64,000 nucleotides of DNA from Tanytarsus gracilentus (taxonomy: Eukaryota; Arthropoda; Insecta; Diptera; Chironomidae), in contig JAXRKN010000038.1 in NCBI GenBank assembly GCA_038502055.1, positions 4,154,001 through 4,218,000 of the forward strand, read 5' to 3'. Made by a program: the position numbers and the translations under genes. Under the pieces are notes generated by a model, which was not told the DNA's origin, did not search any database, and saw nothing but the letters and a program-made list of their open reading frames with translations. Shown here in pieces: positions 36,113-48,554 of the stretch (position 1 is the stretch's first letter; the number at the start of each line of letters is the position of its first letter).

Positions 36113-38946
36113 ATTTATATGTATCTGAAAAAGCTTAATTTGTAGATGAAGAAGAAATTGGAAATGAACTAAAAAGTTCTGCTCGAACAATTTTGAAGAG
36201 AAATTTCTTTGAGATAAAACTTTAATTTTTCTTGTGATAAAAGCTTTCACACGAATTTTTAGAGGTTTTTCTTTAAAATGGTTTGTAAGAAAATAATTTC
36301 GAAAATAAATTTTTTAGGTTGATGCAAAGAAAATTAAGAGCTTTTTGTATTAAATAAATAACGTTTCTTAAAATTATTTAAATAAAATTTCTAGAAATTT
36401 AAAATTTTAAGACTTTACCAAAAATTAAATTAATTCTACGCTTTCGTTCAAATTTATTTTTGTACCTTAAAGTCAGAAAAATGTGTTTTTTGGTTAACAA
36501 AGGTACAAAATCCACTTGAAGGTTTTTGTGCTTTTCACAAACCAAGCGAAAGGACTCAATTTGTATGTGAGAATAAAAAAGCTTCCTTAATGTACAATGT
36601 CCTCTTCATTTCGCTTAATGTGGTGGGAATTGTTCATGTCATTGTAATTTCCATGTTAAAGAAGTTTTTCTTTTCTTCAGGCGTTAAATTTTCTGAATAA
36701 AATTAATGAATATTTCCTCAAGAAGGTTAAGCAGAGAAAGAGAAGTAAAAAAGTTGTCAAAACCCGTTCGGGGAATTCTGCTGAATTTCATATTTTATGA
36801 ATTAAATTAAATAAAGATTTTTCAAGCAGATTAATGAACGCGACCGAAAATAAAGTAAACTAAAATCAATAAGTATCTTGCGATGTCTCTCAGTGGTCGT
36901 GCAGCCGAGTTCTGACACGGACGGAAAATCCAGCATTAAACTCTTACCACCTTAAGTGGGTCGCGCTAAAACGGGGTGAATTTACGACTGAACAATTTTC
37001 TCCTTTTATTCTTTTTCAGCACTTAAAGCATTAATTTAGTCGTCGGCTTGGTGAGAGATGTCACCTTAATTTGAATTACGTAATTATCGAAATTAATTTC
37101 CCAATAACATAAAATTGAAATTCGAGTAGGAAGACTACAAGCAAAGCGACAAACAAAAAGCCGACAAGAAAAATTTGCTTCATAAACAACCGAATGGAAT
37201 ATAAAAAGATTTTCGTTGGGGCAAATGTTGAAATAAATTAATATCAATTCATTCACTAATGAATTTAATTAACTGCCGCTATGAATAATGAACAAGGATG
37301 CTTCAATGTGTAATGAATTAAGTCATTGTTGATTTAGTCATTTATAATTATTGCAGCGTGCTCTTTTTGTGGCGTGTGGTTTTCCTAAATTAACGAAATT
37401 TAAACCCCAAAAAGCAAATTTCAATTTCTCAATTTTCAAAGCATTTTCAGCAGTAAAATTTCTAAAAATAGATCTCATTTCATCGAGTAAATTTCTCTTG
37501 ATAGAATTGTAGTAAAACATTTAGAAAGGATTCAAATTTAATTAGAAAATTTAATCACTTACCACTCAATAAAAAGCTAACATAATCTTATACACTCAAT
37601 CACATAACATTAATTCATCACATAATGATGGCAGTTAACTAAATTGCAGAGCAGCTAAAATTGAAAGTTAACAAATCACATTTTACATACTGTGCATGTG
37701 AAAATGTCAACATTCATTATTCGGAAGTACTTCATGTGAAATGAGTCGACGGATGAAGGCAACAACAGCAACACTGTATTAAATTATTGATAAAGTTTGA
37801 AAGGTTCTTTGGTGTGTATGCATTATACGAAGGCGGAAGATGCAATGACAACTTTATAATGATGGCATTAGTGCCATTTCCTCTACCACTTTTTTACTCA
37901 TTTAATTGACCTAATTTTTACTAGAAAATAAAATTAATTTTTGACTTTTCACGTGACATGCAAAACTAGGGACATAAAAGTTTTTAAGTTTTGATTAACA
38001 CATCAACGATTGACACATTTCGCATCACAATATATTTTTTTATAGATCATCTCACATAAACTCGTATCAATCACTACATGATTTTGGATTAAATCTCAAA
38101 TGTGTGTTTAAGTTTTATGTGTGTGCAGTAAAATATTTTTAATGCTATCGCTTTAAAGGTCCTTTAATTGCTTCATGTTTCATCATCATGTAATTATTCA
38201 TATCGTAATATTAAATGTATATTCGACACGCTTATCTTCATTTTATGTGTTGCGTCATTAAAATATTATGATGGCGAGAGTATGAGGGACCACCCTCGCT
38301 TAATAGCTAAATTATCCAATCCTCGTAATTCCGATCAGCATCACGTACACAATTTTCGAATATTCGATTCAATCCGGTAACTGAATTCCTGTGATGTGAG
38401 AAGCATGGGCGGAGAAGAGAAAATTTCATTTGTAATTTTAATACTCGCTCTTCACTCTTTTAATACTGCTGCTCGAGTTTATTTGCAAAATTAGATATTT
38501 TTTTATTTTTTCTCTTCTTCTTCTTAAGGAATAAATAAAGTTGTTGATAGTAGCAACAGCAAAAATATTTTCGTGCAAGCAGAAAATCGTTTTTATAGCG
38601 AGAAATTCTCGTATTGAAGTTTGAAATAAATTTCTTTCATTTCTTCAGCAATGAAAGCTTTCATGATGATAATTTTGTTTTCCGCTGTATTTGAAGGTAT
38701 CTGATTTTTTTGTAAGACATCAAGATGGTACAAGAAGAAGAAATAAATCTTTAAGGATGGTTTATGGTACATTTTTTTATGGTGAATTTTTTTTGGGATG
38801 TTTTAGATTTTTTAAAAATATAAATTTTAAGAATTTATTTTTAAATTGTCAAAGCTAACTGTCTTTAAATTTAAAGACTACCTAATAAATTTCAGCTTTA
38901 ACTTTTTGAAAACATTTTTAAAAAGGGACGCACCAGAAAACATTTC
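36113..38946. other. Intergenic, no gene seen
   Basis: AT-rich spacer downstream of the R7BP-like gene. It probably includes that gene's 3' untranslated region at its right end. No supported features. Confidence 0.4.
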
Positions 38947-40867
38947 TTAATAATTTTCATCATATGCATAACAAACATCTTTTGCTACATCAGCAATGTG
39001 TGTTAAACATGTTAAGGGATAAAAGTCTTCTTGATTTTTATTTGTGAGCTGGTTGATTATTTGCTTGCCTGCCTCCATCCCCTCTGCAGTGTTTACATTA
39101 ATATAGGATTTACTTTTAAGAGAGATAGAGAGAGGCTTGAAAAAACTAAGGACAACACGAGCGCATGAATAACTTGATGAAGATAGAAGCTTCAAAAGTG
39201 GAAAGGGATGAGAGGGAAAGGTTAAGAGTTGTGAAGTTTGTGCTAATTTCAAAACTTTTTCATCCGCCTTTTAAGAGTTTTAATTAATGATTTTTCTAGC
39301 ATGTAACATGTCGTGTGTGTGTGCATGGAATGCGATGTGAAAAAAGAGGTGGGTTAACAATATCATCATCATCATGTGTTTGCTCCTTAAATATATTTCG
39401 CGCAGTTATATTTTTCATGTTTTTGACACTTTACAAATGATCATTTTATGTTGCCAGCTCTCTTAGCTGTCTACTCACACACATGTGCACCATATTATAT
39501 TTTTTATATTTCTCACAGACGCTTCAAATAGTTTTCCATCATTTTTCCTTCCGCCACTCGTCCACGATGTAATAAACTTAAATATCTAGAGCTTTCATCG
39601 CAGCAAGTCAATTACTGCCGCATTCCTTGACATATTTCATTTTCTTCTACCTTTAAAGGTAAGTTGGTTCAGGCCTCGCCGTCATGCAACAGAAAAATCC
39701 CATGTTACGATAAAGCGACTCAACACGTCGACGCTTAACAGGCCACGATAAATTTTTATCTTTTACGAGAATTTCATTGCGTTCTGTGAGCGAGAAAAAA
39801 GGAGAAAGCGAAATCAGAGATAATAAAAAATGTGGTACTGAGCGATATTAAATAATCATCACCACTCATTATTAAGTCATGAGGCTACACCAAAAAAAAA
39901 TAAGAAGAGAAATTAAGATTAAAATTTTTAGCTACATCAAATTATTTTTGGGCCGTGAAAATTTTAATTAAAATGTCGCAAATTATTCTAGACATGAATG
40001 ACCATCGCATCGAAATGAGGGGAGTGGGTGATTAAAAGAAAGTTTTATGTCCGACGAGAAGGGAACGAGAAAATTGTAATCATCATTATATCGAACCTTT
40101 TTATGTGTCAAACATAAAATTCTTTTTATAAGGCATTAAATCGCTCATTCGTACCTAGATAGGCCTCCTGTTTCGGCATAAATTCTTGCATCTCCGATAA
40201 TATTTTTCCTATTTCTCTCGCATCCTTCGAAATTGATCCGAGTTCCTCACATTGAAAGTCAGGAGTAATCTGCTTGCATAGAATTATCTGGCTGATTAGA
40301 TTTCCCATATTTTGTCCTCCAATTCGATTTTCTATTTTTATTTGTTTCGCATGACAGGTCGAAAAGAGAAAGAGAAAATGAGAAAAGTTTCTTTTTTGTT
40401 ATTTTCTTCATCACTCACCAAAATAGCCGGTCATGTCCATCGGAATGATTTTTAACAGATGATAGGACCGAACGAGTTCGCGAAGAAAAAGCTGGGTGAG
40501 GTAGAAGAGGAGTATTAGGTGAGGATTATCGAATGGAGTTGGAATATCTTCACTGTTTCGGGTTTTTTTTTGAGGATTGAGAAGAGAAAATAGATACACA
40601 TGAGAGATTTACATAAATAAGCCCCGCATCACACATGAGAATCTTTTTTTGACGCTTTTACCTTTTCATTTGCGGCAAAATTAGTTCTGATACTTTAATG
40701 CATTGCTCGACACACGCTCGACGTGTTTTTCGTATGGATATCCGAAGCTCCGGCGAATCGTGCTTCTCATGTCCAATGTGAATTAGCAGGTCTCGAAATT
40801 GTGCGATCTGACAATTAATGTCTAAAAGCATAGCTGTCAAGTTTGAAGCACTTTTTTCACATTCCAT
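38947..40867 (-). CDS. RGS7-binding protein (R7BP/RGS9BP) family member
   Basis: Four exons: 40867-40662, 40552-40419, 40316-40155 and 39083-38947, all GT-AG with matching phases, giving 212 aa. The N-terminal helix resembles the RGS9BP/R7BP region that embraces the DEP domain of R7-type RGS proteins (INCQIAQFRDLLIHIG, then SIRKTRRACVEQCIKVSELI). Next come FYLTQLFLRELVRSYHLLKI and a late helix SKDAREIGKILSEMQEFMPK that parallels vertebrate R7BP (ERDMREMKNLLSKLRETMP). Family members anchor RGS7/Gbeta5 complexes at membranes and speed G-protein deactivation. The last exon lies about 1 kb away and was chosen because its phase and reading are perfect. Without it the protein would end at a stop at 40126 after AYLGTNERFNAL. 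The N-terminus may be extended by a remote exon at 49838-49919. Confidence 0.72.
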
Positions 40868-43800
40868 CTTTTTTTCCTCTCAATTTGTCTATCGCACTCA
40901 CGCCATCACCATTGGCATTATTATCGTCACTTATCTTCTGTGCGAATTAATTTCAATTTAGGCTCTCAACACGGTATCGATATATATCGACTCTATTATG
41001 TGGCTGCAAATAATGAAATTTTCGTTATTTTCTATTAGCCAATTGATGTCAAATGTAGAGGCGAGTGGACATATTTTCGTGATCCTTGTGGAAAGCTTTC
41101 ACTCAGATAATTTTTATTGAGTGAAGCATTTAAAAAAAATTTTCAACATAAATATTAAATTTTCCCTCTTAAAAAATTCAAAAACCTCAAGCACTCGTTT
41201 GAGTAAATATTTTCAATCAACATCGACAATCCATCATAGAAAAACGACCGCATAATTGAAAAGCTTTTTTCGCATGTCACTCGAAGCATTTATAATTCAT
41301 ACAGTAAAAGATTGTATAGCATGAACATGTACGATATAATCCAGTTATTAATGCCGATTATGTGTGTGCATAGACTCGTGGATGTTTTGACACTCGATAA
41401 TCAAACTATTCTTATTGGCTTAGCTGTGAGACGGCATATTGAATTAATTGATTCGTTATGAACTGAACACACACACACACATTTCTCGGTGATGAAAACT
41501 TTATAAGAGAGTTATGAAGGAAATAATTGAAATTTATTGTATTTTGAAAGGCCTTTGCTGAAAATCTCAAAAAATGAGCTAAAGCACATTGTTTAATTTA
41601 CCCTAGAGGCGAGAGAGAAAAATTGAAAGCATTTATCAACATTTCAAGCACATCCAGAGCTTTGTTGTTTTTATGCTTGCTAGCTTTTCGACATTATCCA
41701 GCTGAGTCAAGGGATGTGTGTGTGTGAAGCGGAGGAGAGAGTTGAAAGAGAAAAAGGCCAAACGGAGCACGGAAAACAACTTAATTTTTATAAATTGTGT
41801 ATATTTGCCGTATATCATCAAAAGTAAATGCGAGTGCTCATGTTTCCTTTTTTGACTTTCTCCCTTTTTTTAATATTTTCATCATCATGGTTATTTGATA
41901 TTCATTAAAGGAAAATTAAATATTCATTATTTGAAGCCTAAAATTCCGTTTGAGAACTCCCTTAACAATTGAATTTTGTGGGAAACCGAGAAGCTCTATG
42001 AGTGCGGCTATTTACACATTTTTTTGTTAGGAAGCGGAAACGTTTGAAAAATTAAATTTCCAGCTTTATTTTTTCTTTTTATTTAAGGGTTTACAAAAGT
42101 TACTTTAATCTACTAAAAAATGTGCAATAAAAAAAGTTGAGAAAAATTTTAAATCTCAAATTGTTAAATTTTTGTTTTAAACTTTTTCAAAGGAAATAAT
42201 TAATTTTTAGGAGAATTCCAAAAAGTGAATGCAACAAAAATCGTCGAATGGTTTCACTTGAATTTTTTCATTCATATGCAAATGCGATTCTAACTTTCTG
42301 CTTAACTTATCGTCTCATAATTTCGACTCTTATCTCTAGCTTTAGGCAAATGCAAAAAAAAGAATATTAATGATGATAAAATCGCAAAAGCATATATGAA
42401 GAGAACTCATAAGTTCATTTAACGTTAATTGACCGAAATTAATGTCGACTTAGGGGGAAGAAAAAAGACAGATGGATGACAGCGTGCTTTTATGAGTTTT
42501 CTTCTCATCATATTTTTCCTCAGCATAAAACAAAAATCTCATCTCGCCTAATACGAAATGATCGCATAACATATACACATATGTGAGAAATCGCCACAGG
42601 AAGAGGAAACACAAAAGATTCATTAATGTCCGAGCGCAGAAGAATTTATGAGAAAAATGGATTTTTGTTTCGTGCACAAAAATGTTTTCATGTTGGTTCG
42701 CTTTAGTTACCCACTGAGGCGATGTTTACGAGTCAACTTTCCAATAAATCCGAATAAAAATCATGGAGGTATAAGAGGGAAAAAAAGTTATCAATCACTT
42801 CTCTCGTGGGATAAATAGATGAACTTTTATTAACTTATTTTGTTTTCTCTCTCCATCAACGAGAAAATTCTAAATCTCTTTTTTTTCACATCGCGATACT
42901 TAATTTAGCAAATTTCTCAACTGTCGGATGAGTTCTTCTTAATATTTTTTCACTCTCTCTCTATCTGACCCCCCTTTCTTCTCTTTTCACCGGTGTACGG
43001 CACTCGATGTTCTTCATGACCAAACCAACCACAAATGATTTATCTGTTCATGTTTCATTCGCAATTGCTTTCACTAACAATGCTTTTTATCACACATAAG
43101 AGCATTAGAACGTGTGACACACACCACTCGCTTCGAATGGAACTCGCACTCACTCGGAAAGTAGAGATAGGAGTAAATAACACAGCGTTGAGGAAGTTCG
43201 GTTTGATTTATTTCAATTCATATATTTATGTAGAGAAGGAAAATTTTAAATCACTATGTAAGAAAATAAATTGTCAAGAGAAACTTTGATGCGACACGAA
43301 GAGAAAAGAAAGCTTCACGCGGCAACGAATGGAAGGCGACTGAGTGCATCTTCTGCTGTTATCACAAGGATATTTTTTATGTGTTCAACATTTTCTCTTT
43401 CTCAATTTTCTCTCATTTCCGCTCTCTCACAAGAGCGAGTTCGAGAGAAAAACTGATGAGGAAGTTCAGCATAAAAATTTAGGCTTCGTTATCATGCATT
43501 AGAACTACTGTTGCCAATCGATTTACTTCATATTCGTAGCATAAATCATGACCGATTGAGCAAACAAGTCAAAAACATTCGAAGAGGGTGAACCTCAAAT
43601 TCGTTGCGAGAAACTCGAAATTCTTTATGCTATGTTTAGAAGGTCGTAAAACCTTAACGTTCGTCTCCCATGACAACTTTTGTGTGAGGAATAAAATTTG
43701 CATTGCTTAGTAACTACAAGCCTAGAATAAAAATAACATATTTGCATGTACGAAATTTTTTCACCTGAATATGATTGTGGAAAAATAAATTATTAGGACG

Positions 43801-44407
43801 AAAGGAAAATTTTCCTTTTTAGTTTTTTGTACGTTGAGGAAAGCATGTAGAGATTTTCACTCCATCTTTCGAATGTTGGATGGAAATATAATTTTATGAA
43901 AATTTCATATTCGTTAAAATTATTTTTTCTTTCGCGAGTAATATTTTTGTCATCAAAAAAGAAAATTTGAAATTTAAATTCATGGAAATATTTTTTAACA
44001 ATTTTTTTTCAAAATCTTCGAGAAAATTTTAAATTTTTTAGAAAAAATGCAATAATTGTGAAAATTTTACAAAATCTCTCGTTTCACCATCAATTCTCAC
44101 TCTTTGAGTTATCCAGCTTAAAAAACACTAGAAAACTATGGAATTAAAATATTTTTTCCTCAAATGGCATCAGCTGCAAAATTTCCTCAACAAATTTTTT
44201 TATTGAACGAAAATATTGCTGTGGGTGGTGCGAGGAAAAAACGCAGGTGTTTTATTTCTGAAATATGCATTAAAAAGTGCTTTTCCATGAAAGTTGAATC
44301 TGTTTTATCGCGTACACACAATTTGAAACGTGAGCCATTGAAATTTGAACATCTGCCGATGCTTTTAACGTCACATTGGACATTTTAATTTTATTATTTT
44401 AATCATT
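40868..44407. other. Intergenic or intronic, no gene seen
   Basis: AT-rich DNA between the R7BP-like exon and the LRR-like gene. Open frames on either strand (42450-42677, 43035-43289, 43271-43456) have no supportable protein features. Confidence 0.4.
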
Positions 44408-45036
44408 TCATGGGCTACAATCACGTTTGATAAATAATTTCAATCTTTTGAGTTGATCACTTTCGAACGCTTTGAAATTAATGCAAGAATTTCTTTGAAA
44501 ATTGACGAACTTGACGTTACTGAGTTGATCTAAAATTTCACTTCCAATGCGTTTGGTGAAATTATTCATGAAATTTATCCACTCGAGAGATTTGTTGCCT
44601 TCAAACAGATCATTTTCTAGCTCTTCAATGTTGTTGTTGCCAATGAAAATAATTTTCAATTTATCAAAAGGTTTCAAGTCACTTTTGGTAATTGAAATCA
44701 ATTCTGATGAGTCGATGATGATTCCTTTTAAATTTTTGAAAAAGTTTACTAGGTTTTCAGGCACAAACTTCATTTTTTGCTCATCAATCAGCAACAACTC
44801 GACATTAGCTCCATGAGGTAATCCATCAACTTCAGTTATTGTCTCTCGATTATTGGAATTAAAGCCAATTACTTTGCATCTGCATACTTTGTTAATTACT
44901 TGATACTCCACATCACAAGAGTACTCACATGTCAATTTATAAGAGTGAACAATAAGAAATTGACACAAAAATTGGATTAAAAATCTAAAATTGAAAATTT
45001 TTAATCGGATTTAAAATATCAATTTTTTTACCTCAT
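44408..45036 (-). CDS. Small secreted leucine-rich-repeat-like protein
   Basis: Two exons: a 5-base coding exon at 45036-45032 (ATGAG/GTAAAAA) and 44984-44408 (acceptor TTTTAG), giving 193 aa. The splice completes a signal peptide beginning MRFLIQFLCQFLIVHS; without it the frame would start inside that segment. The mature protein begins with a Cys cluster (LTCEYSCD...CRCKV). It then has degenerate leucine-rich repeats (LKPFDKLKIIFIGNNNIEEL, NKSLEWINFMNN, LSNVKFVNFQRNSC) and a terminal Cys. The layout is typical of the many rapidly evolving secreted LRR proteins of midges and mosquitoes. It is probably extracellular; the binding partner is unknown. It lies about 400 bp downstream of a lectin-like secreted gene on the same strand. 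Confidence 0.75.
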
Positions 45037-45450
45037 CGAAATTTAATTATGTTTACTGCTCAAAATTCATCAGCAACCTAAAATAACTTTCGCATTAATT
45101 TTCTTATCTCGAAAAAAATGAGAAACAAAATATTTTTTTATTTTATTCTCTCAATTCAAGATTAAGCAAATGTTTAATTCAAAAAATTATTTCATTTACT
45201 TTTTATTTATGGTAATCACTGAATCCACAAAAATTTAAAATATTTTGAAAATGCGATTTTTTACTTTAAAATTTTTATTTATTGATCTTTTAAGAAAGTC
45301 ATTTAGAGACACAAAATTTCAAAAAAAAAGTATTTTCAAAGAACCACACATAATTTTTTTCTCCAAAAAATATTCTCAGAAATAGAAAAATTGATTTGAA
45401 AATGCAAAAAAAAGAAATTAAGTATCAAGTTTGGGCAAATTAAAACTTAT

Positions 45451-45939
45451 TTAAACTGAATTTTTGTCATACTGACAAATAGGATAAAAAGCAAGTGTAC
45501 ACACTCCCGTAATAAAATTCTCCTCAGCCGTAATAAAGAGACAATCTCCTCCAGAATCTATAATTGGAGTAACAGCACTGTTTACTGGTTCAGTTGGATT
45601 GCTTGCTACCCAGGATCCACCAATGCGTTTTGCGTTAACATAAAAATCAAAATTTGAGCCAAAGTTTACCAAAATATAATTTGAAACAGCCGCTAAATCC
45701 TCAGAGCTTTCAACAGTGTAAAGTTTCATTCCAATCGCAGCACAATACTCAAGTTCTTCCTGCTGAGTTAGACCAAGTATTACGTAGCAAAGTGTTTTAA
45801 TGTAAGTGCCATTGTTCAAATTGTTTATGTCAGTTATCTTGTTGCAAGAGCTTTTATCTAAAGTCGGTTTTCCAGGTCCACCACTCATGCAAAACTGCAA
45901 ACCAGCTCCAAAGAATAAAATTGAAATGATTAACTTCAT
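45451..45939 (-). CDS. Secreted C-type-lectin-like domain protein
   Basis: Single exon, 162 aa. Signal peptide MKLIISILFFGAGLQFCMSG, then one CTLD-like domain. Supporting features are QQEELEYCAAIGMKLYTVES, FYVNAKRIGGSWV, and the cysteine pattern C...C...DCLF...GVC...YPICQY. The calcium/sugar motifs EPN/QPD and WND are not seen (NPTEPVN is the nearest), so sugar binding in the classical way is doubtful. The frame extends upstream to 46032, but that extra N-terminus runs into a transposon. The Met at 45939 gives a perfect signal peptide and is the likely start. A hAT-like element begins only 57 bp upstream of this codon, so it lies in the promoter or 5' untranslated region. Confidence 0.8.
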   Translation of the reverse strand: MKLIISILFFGAGLQFCMSGGPGKPTLDKSSCNKITDINNLNNGTYIKTLCYVILGLTQQEELEYCAAIGMKLYTVESSEDLAAVSNYILVNFGSNFDFYVNAKRIGGSWVASNPTEPVNSAVTPIIDSGGDCLFITAEENFITGVCTLAFYPICQYDKNSV

Positions 45940-45988
45940 GGTTGAAAACTTACTACTGAATTGCAATGAAAATTTACTGAATTTTATA

Positions 45989-45996
45989 CTAAAAGC
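45989..45996 (+). repeat. Target site duplication, left copy
   Basis: CTAAAAGC directly outside the left end of the element at 45997-47208; identical to 47209-47216. Confidence 0.92.
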
Positions 45997-47208
45997 CAAG
46001 GGGCTGACACTTCCGTATAGGAAAATTTGCACCGTTTTTTCGTTTTCTTCCGTTTTTCCGTTATTTTCCGTTTTCTTCCGTTTTTTCCGTTTTCTTCCGT
46101 TATTCTCCGTTTTCTTCCTTATTTTCGTTTTTTTATATTTTTCCGTTTTTTTTAAAGAAAAAAAATTGTTTCAAAGAATTTTGTTTAAAAACGAGAAAAA
46201 TTTAATTTTTAATTTTTTTTGAAAAGGTGGATATGGTATAGTAAAAATGAAAAGATGTTAATGTTTTATTCAGCACTAAAATTTTTATAATTTTGAGCGC
46301 TGATTGAATATTTTTCTTGTATGATTTAAAGATATTTTACTGATTTAAAGAAAATTTAGATTAAAATTAGAAAATTTTATATTGGTGAGTTTTAAATTAG
46401 TATTAGTGAGTTTGAATGAATTTCTTAGTCGTGAATAAATTATTTTTTGCTGGCTATTCTTATAATTAGTTGCAGAATTTTTAAAAAAATAATTTTATTT
46501 TTAACCACTGTAAGCTAAAGATTTCGCGCATTCAACCAAATAAAAATTAATTTTAATTTTTATTATTATAAAAATTTAAATCTTGAAGTTTTGATTAAGT
46601 TATTCTGAATAATTATATCTTTTAGGCAAACAAAAATCTCTTATTTTTACGGACTCTGTTTTGCAAAATAGTAATAATTTGGTAAAATTGGGGTGTATAA
46701 AATATAAATTTAAATTGCTGGAACTTTAAATTTTTGTAAAACAATTGTGATATTGTTCTCTTTTTGTGGCGACCGCAGATTTTGAAACTATAGAAATTGG
46801 GTGCGGCACTCTTGTTAAAAAATAGAAATATATGTTGATGGAAATATATTAAATGAATGAAAAAGAATGGCTGAGCTATGTGGTGAAGCTATTACGGAAT
46901 GGTAAGGGTAGGATGTTCTGAAAAAGTAAATGGCCGGGATATGGGGAATATAAACAACTATGCAATTTGAATGAATTAGAATTTTTAATAATTTATATAA
47001 ACTAAAAAAACCAAATTTTTGAAAAAAAATTTAGGAAAGAAAATTCAAGAGTTTTAAACGAAAAGTGATTTTCAAGTTTGACCTATTTTGTCCGTTTTCT
47101 TCCGTTTTTTCCGTATTCTTCCGTTTTTTCCGTTTTCTTCCGTTATTTTCCGTTTTTTGCTAAAAATTTTCCGTTTTTTTCGTTAAAACGGAGAGTGTCA
47201 GCCCCTTG
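45997..47208. mobile_element. Non-autonomous hAT-like DNA transposon (1212 bp)
   Basis: Begins CAAGGGGCTGACACTTCCG and ends in the near-perfect inverse (CGGAGAGTGTCAGCCCCTTG). A perfect 8-bp direct repeat CTAAAAGC flanks it (45989-45996 and 47209-47216). Both ends carry arrays of TTCCGTTTTC/TTCCGTTATTTTCCG in mirror orientation (46033-46150 and 47090-47190). The interior is AT-rich without a transposase. The ends resemble those of the element at 5678-7843 (CAAGGGCTGAGAAC), which suggests related transposases move both. Confidence 0.92.
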
Positions 47209-47216
47209 CTAAAAGC
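47209..47216 (+). repeat. Target site duplication, right copy
   Basis: CTAAAAGC directly outside the right end of the element at 45997-47208; identical to 45989-45996. Confidence 0.92.
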
Positions 47217-47584
47217 CGAAGAAAAAAAATTCACGAGGAGGATATTAAAATTTTTCTTTAATATTTTTAAAACGCCACTGAATTGTTAAATCGTGAGACA
47301 AATGTTCGACTGACAAGATCCTGAATTCGTGTTTCGTGGCTTCTTTTTAATTTTTTAAAACACTATTTGCCCTTCAATAGAAAACTTACAATGCTTAGTC
47401 ATTGACTGTATTTTCTTGTTGGAATCTTTTTATTAATTTTTATTTTGACGTTAAATTATAATTTAAAATATAAAATAAAATAAAAATGATGACTCTTGTG
47501 TGAGTTTTGGTATCACAATTTTCCCCTAAACTTAAAGTTTAAAACTGAATATTTTTAAATGTCTAATTATCGATTTATAAAATT

Positions 47585-48554
47585 TTAACTATTTTCCAAG
47601 AATTCATCAGATTTCTGATGTTTGATAGGAAGTTGCAGTTCTTTATTGCTTCTGACTCGTTTTTGATTTTGATGAATAACAAAAATGTAATACATCAAAA
47701 CGATTGTAAAAAGACCTGAAAGCTCAACGCAAATTATCCAAGTTGGGACTGAACAAGTCTTTTGGAAGAGCACCTGAACTGAATGTATGAAGATACCAAA
47801 AAATTGAATAACCTGGAAAAATAATTAGGTTAAAAAATTAAAATTTGAAATATTTAAAAACTTTAAACTTACATCGAAAAAAATATAAATTCCCCATTTA
47901 TATTTCTCCATGAATGTTTTCGGAAATTGAACGTACAAAAGTCTAGTCAGACTTCCAAAAAAGTGTGAAAAAGAGTTCATTAAACCAATAAATTGAACCT
48001 AAAAAGAATTTTATTCATAAAATCTATAAAATTTCAAAAAATTTATCACTCACATGACCACCAGGATAATAATTAATTGATGTCCAAATGAACATAGGAA
48101 AAATTGCATGATGCACCAGAATATAAGTTGCAATCGGACCTTTCCTTTTTGCTAGCGCATATGCAACACTCTGAAGTGTGTAAAAAAATTTTGTCATCAA
48201 AAATTGCCAACTTCCATTCACAGCGAGAAGAGCTGTGTTTGAGTTTGAGTTGTCGATAGGTTCACAAATCCAATTATAGTGGAAAAACCATCCATACGAT
48301 GCAATCGCAAGAATATATCCCGACAGGAAAAATATAACAACATCCACAGCAGCAAAAATTTTTGTAAAACTAAAAGGTTTTCGATTCTCCATGAATTTTG
48401 GTATGATCCAAAGAATTATTATCACATAGCACAAATACACAAAAGTAATCGCAAAAGGTGAGCCCATAAAAGGCATGTCACGAATTCTCGGATCTGCATG
48501 TTCATAAAACAACTCATGCAGTTTTAACACTAAACTTTGATTGAATCCATCCAT
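47585..48554 (-). CDS. Divergent ELOVL-family protein, probable pseudoenzyme
   Basis: Three exons: 48554-48054, 47998-47873 and 47812-47585, all phase 0, giving 284 aa, the usual length. The family is clear from DPRIRDMPFMGSP near the N-terminus, seven or so membrane segments, the PGGH...GLMNSFSH segment and KYKWGIYIFFDVIQF. ELOVL proteins elongate very-long-chain acyl-CoA in the ER. Here the core motifs are broken: KFxExxDT reads KFFYTLQS (residues 122-129, Glu to Tyr, Asp to Gln, Thr to Ser), and HxxHH reads ILVHH (145-149, first His lost). The His of NSFSH (179) remains. The frame is intact and the splice sites are good, so it is not a simple pseudogene. I infer it has lost condensing activity or works differently. 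Confidence 0.88.

Noticed and set aside
45940..46032. N-terminal extension of the lectin-like frame
   Set aside because: It reads into the hAT-like element; the Met at 45939 begins a perfect signal peptide.
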